This document shows, in pieces, positions 7,540 to 15,984 of a stretch of 64,000 nt of DNA. Within the stretch, counting starts at the first letter, position 1. The number at the start of each line of letters is the position of its first letter. The stretch spans positions 124,001 through 188,000 of the forward strand of contig NZ_SNYJ01000005.1 of assembly GCF_004363045.1 (NCBI RefSeq), read 5' to 3'. Under the pieces are notes generated by a model. That model was given only the letters and a program-made list of their open reading frames with translations, ran no database searches and had not been told where the DNA came from. The position numbers were made by a program, and so were the translations under genes. Source of the stretch: Aureibacillus halotolerans. GTDB taxonomy: Bacteria; Bacillota; Bacilli; Bacillales; DSM-28697.

Positions 7540-8490
7540 TTATTCGCCAGTGGTAATCTCTCTTTTTTGAAAAATCAGCGCTGCCGCACCAATAAATAAC
7601 AGCCAGTGCAAGAGAAGAATGGTGATTGAAAACCCGAGTGTCATTCCTTCTAGTATAGCTCCCTCGCTTGAAAAATACTGCCCAAGATCGGCATTGATAA
7701 AAAAGAGGTATTTCGCCCAGTCAAAGAAAGCGAGCAGCACGCCAGTTGTAATTGTGCCCCCATAATAGGCTAGCAAGCTAAGGATGATCGACATCTTGTC
7801 ACTCTTAAAAATAGTAGAAATGGCGAAAGCGAGTGTACCAATGACGAGCAAATGAATGATAGATGTTGCGTATTCAATCAGAACGCCAGTGATGGCAGAG
7901 CGTTCGATCAACTGGTCGCCCCGATGCAGTATGTCAACAGCACGATCCTCAAAGCCAAAACAAATGGACCCAATGAGAAACGACAGTCCAAACAATAAAG
8001 AAGCAAGCATCAAGGCATAGACGACAACGGTTAAATATTTGGACATTAACACACGGAATCGAGAAGGCGGTCGAACGAGCAAAAGCTTGATCGTGCCCGT
8101 CTTAAATTCTGTAGAGACAATGGTGGCCGCCATGATAATCACCATGAGCCCAACAAGGTTGAGGAGATGAACACTGCTTCTTAAGAAGGACCAAACATTC
8201 TCCTGCAGCATTCTCTCTGGTGGCAAATCATGCTGAATGCGGTAGTTGTTTTCCCGAATGTCTGCACGCAACATAGTTGGATCACTCCATTCAGAGCCTT
8301 CCGCGATGGTTTGTTCGTGCTGTTGGTTTTCTTGCAGCAATAATGCTTTCCAATCCTGCTCAGCAGGGGCGGCCGTTCTAAAGGTGAGGATGAGGACAAC
8401 AGCAATGCCGACGCCTAAAAGAGCCAGCCATACCCACTGACTTTTTCGTGCCCATACTTTCATCCATTCATTTTGAATTAATCGAATCAT
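7540..8490 (-). CDS. ABC-2 type transporter permease
   Basis: Protein of 316 residues with one N-terminal membrane segment, a long outside loop (about residues 38-100) and five more segments, the layout of ABC-2 permeases of the bacitracin/lantibiotic immunity group (BcrB, NatB, YhaP-like). STEFKTGTIKLLLVRPPSRFRVLMSKYL is the cytoplasmic coupling segment conserved in this family. The ATG overlaps the stop of the ATPase gene by 4 bases (ATGA), so the two are translationally coupled and form one exporter. AGGAGG precedes the start. Substrate unknown; drug or peptide export or sodium extrusion are the usual roles. Confidence 0.85.
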   Translation of the reverse strand: MIRLIQNEWMKVWARKSQWVWLALLGVGIAVVLILTFRTAAPAEQDWKALLLQENQQHEQTIAEGSEWSDPTMLRADIRENNYRIQHDLPPERMLQENVWSFLRSSVHLLNLVGLMVIIMAATIVSTEFKTGTIKLLLVRPPSRFRVLMSKYLTVVVYALMLASLLFGLSFLIGSICFGFEDRAVDILHRGDQLIERSAITGVLIEYATSIIHLLVIGTLAFAISTIFKSDKMSIILSLLAYYGGTITTGVLLAFFDWAKYLFFINADLGQYFSSEGAILEGMTLGFSITILLLHWLLFIGAAALIFQKREITTGE

Positions 8491-9416
8491 GAAGAGGCCT
8501 CCTTTCGTGATGTTACAGATAAAAAGCGGTCTTCCAGCGTCACTTTTTCTTCGCGAAGCTCATACATATCAATGGCTTCTGAACTTAGATGTCGGATGAG
8601 GTCAGGCAGCTGTGTTTTGTAGAAGGAGGCAAAAATATGATCGCCTTGCAGTCGGGCTTTTGCACTTGGATCAAAGGCATGTATGGCGTGCTGTGCCTCA
8701 CTTTGTTGCCCCGGTGTGAACTCAAGACGGTAAGTGAGTCTTGTGTCCTCGTTGCTTTCGTCACTTGTTTGTTCAATATCGACTAGGTGACCTTCTTGAA
8801 GAATGGCAAAACGATCACACATTAGTTCCATTTCAGACATGAGGTGACTTGAGACGACGACAGCCAAGCCCTCCTCCTTTGCGAGCTGACGCAAATAATC
8901 ACGTACCATTCGAATGCCCTCTGGATCAAGTCCGTTTGTTGGTTCATCTAAGATCAACAGCTTTGGTCTGTGAATGAGCGCTTGGGCAATGCCAAGGCGC
9001 TGCTTCATGCCTAAAGAGAAGGTACGGACGCGCTTGTTCTTGACGTTCTCCAAACGGACGAGCCTTAAAAGCTCCTGAATGCGGTCTTTATCCACTTTCC
9101 CGTTCATGCGTGCAAAGTGGACGAGGTTCTGTTCTGCCGTCAAATGCGTGTACAATTCCGGATTCTCGACAATGGCCCCAACATGAGCGATGGCTTGCTT
9201 ATACGCCTTTTGGATGCTGTGGCCGTGAATGCGAATGTCTCCTGAATCAGGCGAGGAGAGGCCGACCATCATTCGGATCGTGGTCGTTTTTCCAGCACCG
9301 TTCGGACCAAGAAATCCGAAAACCTCCCCAGCAAATACGGTAAAAGCAAGATCATGAATGATTGTTTTTCCTTGGATGGACTTGCTGACATGATCAATAT
9401 CTAATACAGCTTCCAC
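8487..9416 (-). CDS. ABC transporter ATP-binding protein (BcrA-like)
   Basis: Protein of 309 residues. Walker A is GPNGAGKTT, the signature is FSLGMKQRLGIAQAL, Walker B is LLILDEPTNGLDPEG, and the switch His is in VVSSHLMSEMELMCDR. About 85 C-terminal residues form the extra domain usual in BcrA/NatA proteins. It energises the permease encoded by the overlapping gene downstream. Start choice: the GTG at 9425 directly touches AAAGGGA, leaving no spacing, whereas the GTG at 9416 has it 9 bases upstream and gives MEAVLDIDHVSK, a normal N-terminus. Confidence 0.9.
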   Translation of the reverse strand: MEAVLDIDHVSKSIQGKTIIHDLAFTVFAGEVFGFLGPNGAGKTTTIRMMVGLSSPDSGDIRIHGHSIQKAYKQAIAHVGAIVENPELYTHLTAEQNLVHFARMNGKVDKDRIQELLRLVRLENVKNKRVRTFSLGMKQRLGIAQALIHRPKLLILDEPTNGLDPEGIRMVRDYLRQLAKEEGLAVVVSSHLMSEMELMCDRFAILQEGHLVDIEQTSDESNEDTRLTYRLEFTPGQQSEAQHAIHAFDPSAKARLQGDHIFASFYKTQLPDLIRHLSSEAIDMYELREEKVTLEDRFLSVTSRKEASS

Positions 9417-9604
9417 GAATGACACTCCCTTTCACCATGGCGGCAACCAAGGTGATTTTTTGTCCTGATCGTTTTAAAGATATCAGCTTTATTATTCCTT
9501 TGCAATTAAAATTTATTGTTTTTCGATATAATTTTATTCCTAAACGAAAATGTGCTATAGTGTTAACAGAGCAATTATTTTACGTGCAGGAAGGAAGGAC
9601 CCGT

Positions 9605-10177
9605 ATGAAATCAAAGCGTATTTTTAAACTAGGGTCTACGATGTTTCTTATTTTCTTTTATGTTGTTTTGCTATTTAGCCTGTTATCAATGCTTGAGAAA
9701 GTATCGTATCTTTGGTGGCCGGAAAGTGGTCTTGCTGCATTTTTTGGTCCTTTTGACCCGATTTATAGCATGTTCACGATCCAATTTAACGAACATCCAA
9801 CCTTGTATCAGGACAGCGGATTTATTTCGCTTGCGCTTTTGTGTGACGTAATGATGGGTGTCTTCGGGGGACTGTTTTGTTGGTATATGCATAGGCTACT
9901 GAAGAACATTTTTCTGGACAGCTTGTTCACTTACAAGAATGTGGGCGTACTTTTTAAACTAGGCATTGTCTCGATAGTGCCTGGCTCAGCGTTTGTCCTT
10001 CTAGACAATTTACTAGCACAAAAAGCGCTGGCACTGTTGACGATAACGAATGCGACAATGACCTTTACTGATGTGACCTATCTCGAATCTATAAGTTCGG
10101 GCGTAGTTCTTCTGTTTATTTCTTTGGCCTTAAAACAAGCAGTGCACGCCGTGGAGGAAAACAAGCAGACAATTTAA
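9605..10177 (+). CDS. DUF2975 family membrane protein
   Basis: Protein of 190 residues with four predicted membrane segments (about 8-30, 75-95, 115-135 and 155-180) matching DUF2975. In many Firmicutes this protein is encoded next to a very small Cro/CI-type regulator, as in the B. subtilis YoaS/YozG pair, and the next gene here is exactly that. Its function is not established; a membrane partner that modulates the regulator is plausible. The ATG at 9605 has GGAAGG 7 bases upstream, and the longer frame back to 9419 would overlap the divergent ATPase gene start. An extended -10 (TGTGC-TATAGT) lies at 9551-9561. Confidence 0.8.
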   Translation: MKSKRIFKLGSTMFLIFFYVVLLFSLLSMLEKVSYLWWPESGLAAFFGPFDPIYSMFTIQFNEHPTLYQDSGFISLALLCDVMMGVFGGLFCWYMHRLLKNIFLDSLFTYKNVGVLFKLGIVSIVPGSAFVLLDNLLAQKALALLTITNATMTFTDVTYLESISSGVVLLFISLALKQAVHAVEENKQTI

Positions 10178-10201
10178 CTAGAAGTAGGCAGGCGAGAATC
10201 T

Positions 10202-10423
10202 ATGATTCGAATTAATTTGGATGTGATGATGGCACAGCGCAAAATGTCGTCAAACCGCTTGGCAGAGCTGGTGGGAATTACGCCTGCCAACTTGTCCATC
10301 TTGAAAAATGAAAAAGGGAAGGCAATACGGTTCACCACATTGAACGCGCTGTGTAAAGCGCTTGATTGCCAGCCGGGGGATTTGCTGGAGTATGTGGAGG
10401 ATGAAAGTGAAGCTAACGAGTAA
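10202..10423 (+). CDS. YozG-like helix-turn-helix regulator
   Basis: Protein of 73 residues that is essentially one Cro/CI helix-turn-helix: MSSNRLAELVGITPANLSILKNEKGKAIRFTTLNALCKALDCQPGDLLEYVED. It matches the YozG/HTH_26 group that is paired with DUF2975 proteins. It begins 24 bases after the DUF2975 stop and shares its transcript, ending at a good terminator. It probably controls its own operon. The ribosome site is weak (AGGCAGG about 9 bases upstream). Confidence 0.85.
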   Translation: MIRINLDVMMAQRKMSSNRLAELVGITPANLSILKNEKGKAIRFTTLNALCKALDCQPGDLLEYVEDESEANE

Positions 10424-10427
10424 AAAA

Positions 10428-10477
10428 ATGGAGCGATCGGCGCAGGCTTTTAGGTGACTGTATCGCTTCATTTTTTT
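10428..10477 (+). terminator. Terminator after the YozG-like gene
   Basis: Stem ATGGAGCGAT / ATCGCTTCAT with one mismatch and a 23-base loop, followed by seven T. Confidence 0.75.
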
Positions 10478-10488
10478 CCGGTTGCCTC

Positions 10489-10517
10489 TTGCAACTTCAT
10501 CAAAACTCCGTTAAAAT
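10489..10517 (+). promoter_or_regulatory. Promoter of the TetR gene
   Basis: TTGCAA, 17 bases, TAAAAT, a good sigma-A promoter. The operator at 10519-10536 covers its start point. Confidence 0.65.
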
Positions 10518-10518
10518 T

Positions 10519-10536
10519 AAACCAAACGGTCAGTTT
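10519..10536 (+). promoter_or_regulatory. TetR-family operator 1
   Basis: AAACCAAACGGTCAGTTT matches 16 of 18 positions of the palindrome AAACYGACCGGTCRGTTT, which is also found between the TetR and MFS genes. It sits directly after the -10 of the tetR promoter, the position expected for autorepression. Confidence 0.65.
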
Positions 10537-10555
10537 AAAGGCGGGTTATTAATTC

Positions 10556-11137
10556 ATGAGTACAAAAGGGCAATCAAAGCGAGCATTTATCCTTGAACAG
10601 GCAGAAGCCCTATTTATTCAAAAAGGGTACGCAGGAACGTCTATGGAGGATTTGGTAAAGTTCAGTGGCGTCAGTAAGGGAAGTATTTATTACCACTTTG
10701 ACAGCAAGGAGCAGCTGTTTGTTGAATTGATTGAAAAAAGCTCCTCCGACTGGCTTGAGATGTGGCGACAGAAAGAAACAAGCGGTTTAGGGTTTACTGA
10801 AAAACTTTATGCCGTCACTGATCATTACATGTCCGATTTTAAAAATCCATTAACGAAGGTAGTGGATGAGTTTTTTATGAGTCATTCCGATCAGGAAGCA
10901 ATGATTGAACGGGCACTGAAAATCAATCAGGCACCACAAGCTGTGTATACAGATATTTTTGCTGAAGGCATTGAACAGGGCAGCGTGAGGGATACTTCTG
11001 CTGAGGAGTTAGCGTTCATTTTTTCTGGGCTTCTAAATGGATTAGGCATTCATTATTTCACGTTGGAAGAAGAAAAACTCTATAAACTGTATCAATCTGC
11101 TGTAGAGCACTTTTTGCACGGGGTTCTAAAAACATAA
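10556..11137 (+). CDS. TetR/AcrR family transcriptional repressor
   Basis: Protein of 193 residues. The DNA-binding domain is at about residues 8-55 (ILEQAEALFIQKGYAGTSMEDLVKFSGVSKGSIYYHFDSKEQLF), a textbook TetR helix-turn-helix; the rest is the helical ligand-binding and dimer domain. It precedes an MFS exporter, and the same palindrome occurs before each of the two genes, so it likely represses both and is released by an exported drug or lipid-like ligand. The palindrome core ACCGGT differs from that of TetR itself. Confidence 0.9.
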   Translation: MSTKGQSKRAFILEQAEALFIQKGYAGTSMEDLVKFSGVSKGSIYYHFDSKEQLFVELIEKSSSDWLEMWRQKETSGLGFTEKLYAVTDHYMSDFKNPLTKVVDEFFMSHSDQEAMIERALKINQAPQAVYTDIFAEGIEQGSVRDTSAEELAFIFSGLLNGLGIHYFTLEEEKLYKLYQSAVEHFLHGVLKT

Positions 11138-11242
11138 GTCTGAGTTCCCGTGAGAAAATCATTCTCTTTCGAATCGTTGAAAGTAAAAATAAAAAACAGT
11201 ATTCAACGTGCGACAAGCTATTGCTTGAGGCACGTACAAATT

Positions 11243-11261
11243 AAACCGACCGGTCAGGTTT
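11243..11261 (+). promoter_or_regulatory. TetR-family operator 2
   Basis: AAACCGACCGGTCAGGTTT, a nearly perfect palindrome, lies directly before the ribosome site of the MFS gene. It matches operator 1 closely. It also argues that the MFS start is at 11276 rather than 11150. Confidence 0.65.
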
Positions 11262-11275
11262 GGAGGGCGATAAAA

Positions 11276-12514
11276 ATGAAACCATTGTTTTCAAATAAAG
11301 TGTTTTTGCTCGTTATGGCGTCTGATTTTCTACAAAATATGGGCATATGGATTCGTAATATGGCGCTTTTGTTTTATGTCGTGGCACAGACGAATGGCGA
11401 CCCTGTTGCCGTGTCTATGCTGACAGTAGCAGAGTATGCGCCGATTTTTATCTTTTCACTAGTTGGTGGCGTTTTGGCAGACCGCTGGCGTCCGAAGCGA
11501 ACGATGATTATAGGAGATACCCTTAGTTTTGCTTCCATTCTCGTTATTTTGCTGGTGATTCAATCTGGTGTCTGGCAGGCCGTATTTGTTGTGACAGTGA
11601 TTTCCGCGATTGTCTCACAATTCTCGCAGCCTTCCTCGATGAAAATATTTAAGCAGCATGTGCCAGAAGAGCATGTGAAAGGCGCTATGGCATTGTCACA
11701 GACGATGATGTCGGTGTTTATCATTGCTGGACCAATGGTCGGTACGGCGATATACAACTGGTTTGGCATCACAGCCTCTCTATCCAGCTTGCTTGTCATT
11801 TTTGCCTTGTCGGCTATCGTACTAAGCTTTTTACCGAAAAGCAAAGCCGTTACGGTTACGGAAAAGCGAAGTGTTTTGGCAGACTTTAAAGAGGGTCTTG
11901 TTTTCCTTAAAAGCCAAAGAGAGCTAAAGATTCTTCTGCTGATTTTTGGGGTGCTTGCCTTAGGTATTGGGCTTATTGCGCCTCTGGATGTTTTTCTCAT
12001 TACTGATCGTCTAGGGATGGACAAAGAAAATCTTCAATGGCTCGCCGTTTCTGCGGGAGTAGGGATGCTGATTGGGAGTATTCTCGTAGGTGTCTTTTCA
12101 ATCAAATTGCAAGGCAGATGGGTGGTGTTTGCAGGGCTAGGGTTTCTCGCCATAACAACCATCGTAGAAGCATGGTCCGTTTGGTTTGGTCTAACGGTAT
12201 CCATGGAGCTTTTGAACGGAATTTCGATGGCCTTTATGCAAACGGTGCTCTCTGCGTTTATGCTTTCTGCGGTCGAAGAAAGGTATATCGGTCGCTTCAA
12301 TGGACTAATGACCCCTGTATTTACAGGAGCAATGTTGCTTGGAACGGGCCTGTCAGGTATTTATATGAGTGTGAGCTCACTTATTACAGTGTACTGTAGC
12401 GCTGGGATCCTCTTTATCATTGCTGGTTTAATCGGCTTAAACCTTCGGATGGACGCTCCTAAGCTCGATGCGGTTATTGAAGCAAAGGAAAAGGATACTG
12501 AGCTCAATGTCTAG
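11276..12514 (+). CDS. MFS transporter (multidrug efflux type)
   Basis: Membrane protein of 412 residues with twelve hydrophobic segments of the MFS_3 type. The loop between segments 2 and 3 has GGVLADRWRPKRTMIIGD, the conserved MFS motif A. The ATG at 11276 is chosen: GGAGGG stands 8 bases upstream, the sequence NKVFLLVMASDFLQNMGIWIRNMALLFYV then forms segment 1, and the 42 extra residues of the longer frame are basic and run through an operator. Expected to export drugs or metabolites using the proton gradient. Controlled by the upstream TetR protein. Confidence 0.9.
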   Translation: MKPLFSNKVFLLVMASDFLQNMGIWIRNMALLFYVVAQTNGDPVAVSMLTVAEYAPIFIFSLVGGVLADRWRPKRTMIIGDTLSFASILVILLVIQSGVWQAVFVVTVISAIVSQFSQPSSMKIFKQHVPEEHVKGAMALSQTMMSVFIIAGPMVGTAIYNWFGITASLSSLLVIFALSAIVLSFLPKSKAVTVTEKRSVLADFKEGLVFLKSQRELKILLLIFGVLALGIGLIAPLDVFLITDRLGMDKENLQWLAVSAGVGMLIGSILVGVFSIKLQGRWVVFAGLGFLAITTIVEAWSVWFGLTVSMELLNGISMAFMQTVLSAFMLSAVEERYIGRFNGLMTPVFTGAMLLGTGLSGIYMSVSSLITVYCSAGILFIIAGLIGLNLRMDAPKLDAVIEAKEKDTELNV

Positions 12515-12561
12515 GGTTCAGATGTAACGCAAGAAAATGGATTCTCATAAACGGCAAAATA

Positions 12562-12607
12562 AAAACGAAGAGCGAGCCATTGAAGGTCAACGTTCTTCGT
12601 TTTTTTT
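12562..12607 (+). terminator. Terminator of the TetR-MFS unit
   Basis: Stem AAACGAAGAGCG / CGTTCTTCGTTT with one mismatch, followed by a run of T. Confidence 0.75.
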
Positions 12608-12623
12608 GTTTTTTTACCATGTA

Positions 12624-12889
12624 CTATCCCGCTTTCTGAGCCGCAATTCCTTCAAAGCGACGCGACTTGCTTTCTGCTTTGGCAAGAGCCATTTCGAGAA
12701 CAATGCTGAGTAGCCAGTACAGCAGGGCAAAGGCTTTGATCCTAAATAATTCAAGCTCCGCAACAACGTGGTTTTTCCTGAGCCACTTGGCTCAATAATG
12801 GCAACCACTTCACTCAGCTTCACATGAAAATCAATGCCTTTTAGCACATGGGCGTCCCCATACGATTTATCAGACTCAGGCGAGAACAC
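12624..12889 (-). pseudogene. Remnant of an amino-acid ABC transporter locus (ATPase head joined to permease tail)
   Basis: The minus-strand frame from 12889 starts like a polar amino acid ABC ATPase: DKSYGDAHVLKGIDFHVKLSEVVAIIEPSGSGKTTLLRSLN, with Walker A altered (the usual IGPSGSGK has E for G). It breaks off after about 48 residues. Near 12742, in another frame, it continues as AFALLYWLLSIVLEMALAKAE followed by a basic tail to a stop at 12624-12626, which is the C-terminal end of the matching permease type. A deletion has therefore fused the head of one gene to the tail of another. It can make no working transporter. Confidence 0.7.
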
Positions 12890-12971
12890 CCCACTTCAAA
12901 CACACGTATGGTGTTAAGTGGTGGGTAGTTGAAGCAAGTTCGAAACAGTTATTATTTGAAAACCATCCTTT

Positions 12972-13000
12972 TTGACAGTGTCTTGAGGTATTGTTACACT
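12972..13000 (+). promoter_or_regulatory. Promoter of the acyl-CoA dehydrogenase gene
   Basis: TTGACA, 17 bases, TACACT, followed 52 bases later by the start codon. Confidence 0.7.
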
Positions 13001-13051
13001 TATCATAACAAATCCGGTGTGTAAAGTTGGTTTAGAGAGAGGATGACACAT

Positions 13052-14218
13052 ATGGCAAAACAATTATTTGCAACTACAGAATTCCAAAACCACTGGCTAA
13101 ATAAACTTGAAACGTTACGCCAGGATATTGAAAGCTCTGCACAGGAAAACGATGAGAAATCACGGTTTCCAAAAGACAATATCCAACAGCTCGTTGACAT
13201 AGGGTACTCGGCTTTAGCTCTTCCGAAAGCATATGGGGGAGAGGGCTGTTCCATCGCCGACCTCGTTTTGTTCCAAGAAACCCTTGGCAGCATGGATGGT
13301 GCTACAGCTTTATCGATTGGTTGGCATATGGGCGTCGTCGGTGAGATTTATGAAAAACGCCAGTGGACAGAGGAGCAGCTGCAATTTTTTGCCGAGGAGA
13401 TCAAAAAGGGAGCGATAGTGAATCGCGCTGTGAGTGAAGCCCAGACCGGCAGTCCGACCCGTGGAGGCAAGCCTGGAACACAGGCGACACGAGAAGGAGA
13501 TCACTGGGTAATCAATGGAGAGAAAACCTTTACGACGATGTCGCCATTTTTGACGTATTATTTGATTGGGGCGTGGATTGAAGAGAAAAACACAATGGGC
13601 TTTTTCCTTGTCCATCGTGATACACCAGGCATTTCTATTCGTGAAAACTGGAATGTGATCGGGATGAGGGGAACAGAAAGTCACAATTTGATCTTGGATC
13701 ACGTCAAAGTGCCGGACAATCGGTTAGTTGAGGCGCAGCAAGGACCTCGCGGAAACAATGTGAATGGCTGGATGCTTCATATTCCATCCACGTATCTTGG
13801 TATCGCACAGGCGGCGCGCGATTACGCTGTCAAATTCGCTACAGAGCATTCCCCAAACAGCATTGAGGGAACGATTAGCGACTTGCCGAATGTCCAGAAT
13901 CTGATTGGGCAAATGGACCTCGAGCTAACTCAGTCTCGCTTCGTCATCTATGGCACAGCGCGTGCGTATTATAACGAAACAACACGTTCGCTCGTCGCCA
14001 ACGAAATTGGGGTTTCCAAATACACGGTCGTCAATCATGCGATTACGACGATCGATAAAGCGATGCGTCTCGTTGGTGCCAAGAGTCTTGAACTGGATCG
14101 CCCCTTGCAACGGTACTACCGTGATATTCGGGCAGGTTTGCACAACCCACCGATGGACGATGTAACAATCTCAAAACTTGCCAAAACGGCAATTGACGAG
14201 ATCAAGAATCGCCAGTAA
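13052..14218 (+). CDS. Acyl-CoA dehydrogenase family protein (YdbM-like)
   Basis: Flavoenzyme of 388 residues resembling B. subtilis YdbM. Visible are the N-terminal helical domain (IQQLVDIGYSALALPKAYGGEG), the central beta domain (AVSEAQTGSPTRGGKPGTQATREGDHWVINGEKTFTT), and the C-terminal helical domain with the KYTVVNHAITTIDKAMRLVGAKSLELDRPLQRYYRDIRAGLHNPP stretch near the active site and FAD. It would oxidise an acyl-CoA or a related thioester or thiol substrate in the cytosol; the exact substrate is open. The ATG at 13052 is preferred to 13043 because AGAGAGG lies 9 bases before it and touches the earlier one. Own promoter and terminator, so monocistronic. Confidence 0.88.
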   Translation: MAKQLFATTEFQNHWLNKLETLRQDIESSAQENDEKSRFPKDNIQQLVDIGYSALALPKAYGGEGCSIADLVLFQETLGSMDGATALSIGWHMGVVGEIYEKRQWTEEQLQFFAEEIKKGAIVNRAVSEAQTGSPTRGGKPGTQATREGDHWVINGEKTFTTMSPFLTYYLIGAWIEEKNTMGFFLVHRDTPGISIRENWNVIGMRGTESHNLILDHVKVPDNRLVEAQQGPRGNNVNGWMLHIPSTYLGIAQAARDYAVKFATEHSPNSIEGTISDLPNVQNLIGQMDLELTQSRFVIYGTARAYYNETTRSLVANEIGVSKYTVVNHAITTIDKAMRLVGAKSLELDRPLQRYYRDIRAGLHNPPMDDVTISKLAKTAIDEIKNRQ

Positions 14219-14236
14219 ATTTTTGATATCAATTGA

Positions 14237-14274
14237 AAAGGCTGCCTGACGTTTAGGGCAGCCTTTATTGTTTT
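14237..14274 (+). terminator. Terminator after the acyl-CoA dehydrogenase
   Basis: Perfect 10-bp stem AAAGGCTGCC / GGCAGCCTTT followed by ATTGTTTT. Confidence 0.8.
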
Positions 14275-14320
14275 AATGGCTATAAACACAGATTCATTAA
14301 ACGTTTAATGAACACCATTT

Positions 14321-14740
14321 TTAGCAGTCGTAATTGAATTCAACTAGAAATGGATGTGAGCTCTCATCAAGGCAATGCTCGATGCGCGCTCGGAAGTTTG
14401 CCCATGTCACCATCTTTAAAGCCTCAGGAATTGGAAAATAACCGACCTCCAAGCTTTCTGGTGACGTCGTTATTGAACCTCCAACAGGTTTGCCTAAGAA
14501 CAATGTGTTGCAGATGGAGGTTTTGATGTTTTGATAAATGCCGCAAAATGCGGTGATCTCAACGAGGATGCCAGATTCTTCTTGAACCTCGCGGATGGCG
14601 GCAGTACGAAGGGGCTCACCTTCCTCTACTTGACCTCCAGGCATTTCCCAACCTCTCCTAGGGCCTTTAATGAGCAGGATTTCATTTCTTTCGTTTTTAA
14701 CAATAACGGCAGCAGATACGATGTGTTTTGGGGAATGCAT
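14321..14740 (-). CDS. Nudix hydrolase
   Basis: Protein of 139 residues with a complete Nudix box GGQVEEGEPLRTAAIREVQEE-SG (G-x5-E-x7-R-E-x-x-E-E-x-G), preceded by RRGWEMPGG. Enzymes of this kind cleave nucleoside diphosphates linked to another group, with magnesium bound by the Glu residues of the box. Substrate unknown. AAAAGGAG precedes the ATG by 7 bases. It stands alone between the convergent acyl-CoA dehydrogenase and the GH76 gene on the same strand. Confidence 0.85.
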   Translation of the reverse strand: MHSPKHIVSAAVIVKNERNEILLIKGPRRGWEMPGGQVEEGEPLRTAAIREVQEESGILVEITAFCGIYQNIKTSICNTLFLGKPVGGSITTSPESLEVGYFPIPEALKMVTWANFRARIEHCLDESSHPFLVEFNYDC

Positions 14741-14823
14741 AAGGAGCTCCTTTTCTTGTGAATAGCTTTACGGTTTGTGACAAATGTTTGCTTTCATACA
14801 GCCTGAATAGTGTAGCATTTTGC

Positions 14824-15984
14824 TCAATGTATAGCTTCATTAGACGACCCATGTAAATTCAATTGTTCAACTACGGCAGCATGTTCCATCAACATAACAC
14901 CGCTTAGCTGTTGGCTTAGTTGAACAGGGAATTCAGGTGGGGTCATCCAGCGTGCACCGAAAAATGCTCCGTCAGCATCAGACGTCTGTGCCCAGGCGCT
15001 CTCTGCGTTTGCGAGTATAAATGAGCCTAATTCGTCATTCGTAGGATTGGTTTTATATAACTCTGTGATATACCGAATATAGATGCCTTTAAACAACCCG
15101 CCATCGCCTGTGCCTTGCTCATTCACAATGCCGTTCGTTGTGAGTTGGTCAATGGATGCATCAACTGTCGCGTAGGCAGCTTCAAGGAACTTCGGATCGC
15201 TCTTCACATGATAAAGTTCAACAGCTGCACCGATATAAACCCCCTGTGTGTATGTGAATATCCAGTTTTTATCGATGGTGCCATCTCCGGTTCGGTTAAT
15301 GCCATCCCAAACGATACCGGTGTTTGGATCTACGAGTGTATCAGTAAGCCAGGAGTAGATTTTTTCTGCCCAAAGCAGATCTTCTTCATTACCGAATGCA
15401 TCGTACAAGCGGGCCGCGAGAATGACAGCTGGTCCGTTGGATGGGGTGTTTTTATAATCTAGCTGTCCTTTGTTCCAAGCGATGCCGCCTCCAAACGAGT
15501 TATTCCAGCCTGTTTTTATATCTCCCCACAAGGTAAGCACAGCCTGTTTATAATGCTCTTCATCTGTATGCTCATATAAACGTAGGAGAGCCAAGGCCAT
15601 CCAGAGCATATCATCGTAAAAATCATTCGTAATCTCGTCATTGTTCCGATCTAGTACACCTTCGTACAAAGCTTCAGCTCGGTCTAAATAGGCGAGGTCT
15701 CCTGTTCGCTCATAGCCATCAATCAACGTATCAAGGGCATGAGCCTGCCACCAATAATGAAATTGCCCATTGCATTCATTGCACTCAAATGCATTGTTAT
15801 ACAACCCGGACTCCGCGTTCCAGTAATGCTGATCTAACGATGCTTGCGCCTCAGAAGCTCGCCCAGGGGAATCCACATTGCCGAGGAATTGAGCAGAGGT
15901 TGAAAGCGGGAGACAAGTGGCTAGCACCGAGGCCATTAAGCATTGCATGAGTCGTGTGTTCCGGCGCGATTTTCGATCCGACAT
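14824..15984 (-). CDS. Secreted glycoside hydrolase family 76 (alpha-1,6-mannanase-like)
   Basis: Protein of 386 residues. The N-terminus (RKSRRNTRLMQCLMASVLATCLPLSTSAQF) is a signal peptide with likely cleavage after SAQ or STSA. The body is the (alpha/alpha)6 barrel of GH76: FHYWWQAHALDTLIDGYERTGD, then NDFYDDMLWMALALLRLYE with the adjacent Asp pair that acts as catalytic residues in GH76, then GGGIAWNKG, then NGPAVILAARLYDAFG. Known members hydrolyse alpha-1,6-mannan of fungal or actinobacterial walls. AAAGGGA lies 7 bases before the ATG. No wall anchor is visible, so it is probably released. Confidence 0.88.
   Translation of the reverse strand: MSDRKSRRNTRLMQCLMASVLATCLPLSTSAQFLGNVDSPGRASEAQASLDQHYWNAESGLYNNAFECNECNGQFHYWWQAHALDTLIDGYERTGDLAYLDRAEALYEGVLDRNNDEITNDFYDDMLWMALALLRLYEHTDEEHYKQAVLTLWGDIKTGWNNSFGGGIAWNKGQLDYKNTPSNGPAVILAARLYDAFGNEEDLLWAEKIYSWLTDTLVDPNTGIVWDGINRTGDGTIDKNWIFTYTQGVYIGAAVELYHVKSDPKFLEAAYATVDASIDQLTTNGIVNEQGTGDGGLFKGIYIRYITELYKTNPTNDELGSFILANAESAWAQTSDADGAFFGARWMTPPEFPVQLSQQLSGVMLMEHAAVVEQLNLHGSSNEAIH

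Noticed and set aside
11150-11275. N-terminal extension of the TetR-linked MFS protein
   Set aside because: The 42 residues are not membrane-like and the stretch contains the TetR operator; ATG 11276 has a strong ribosome site.
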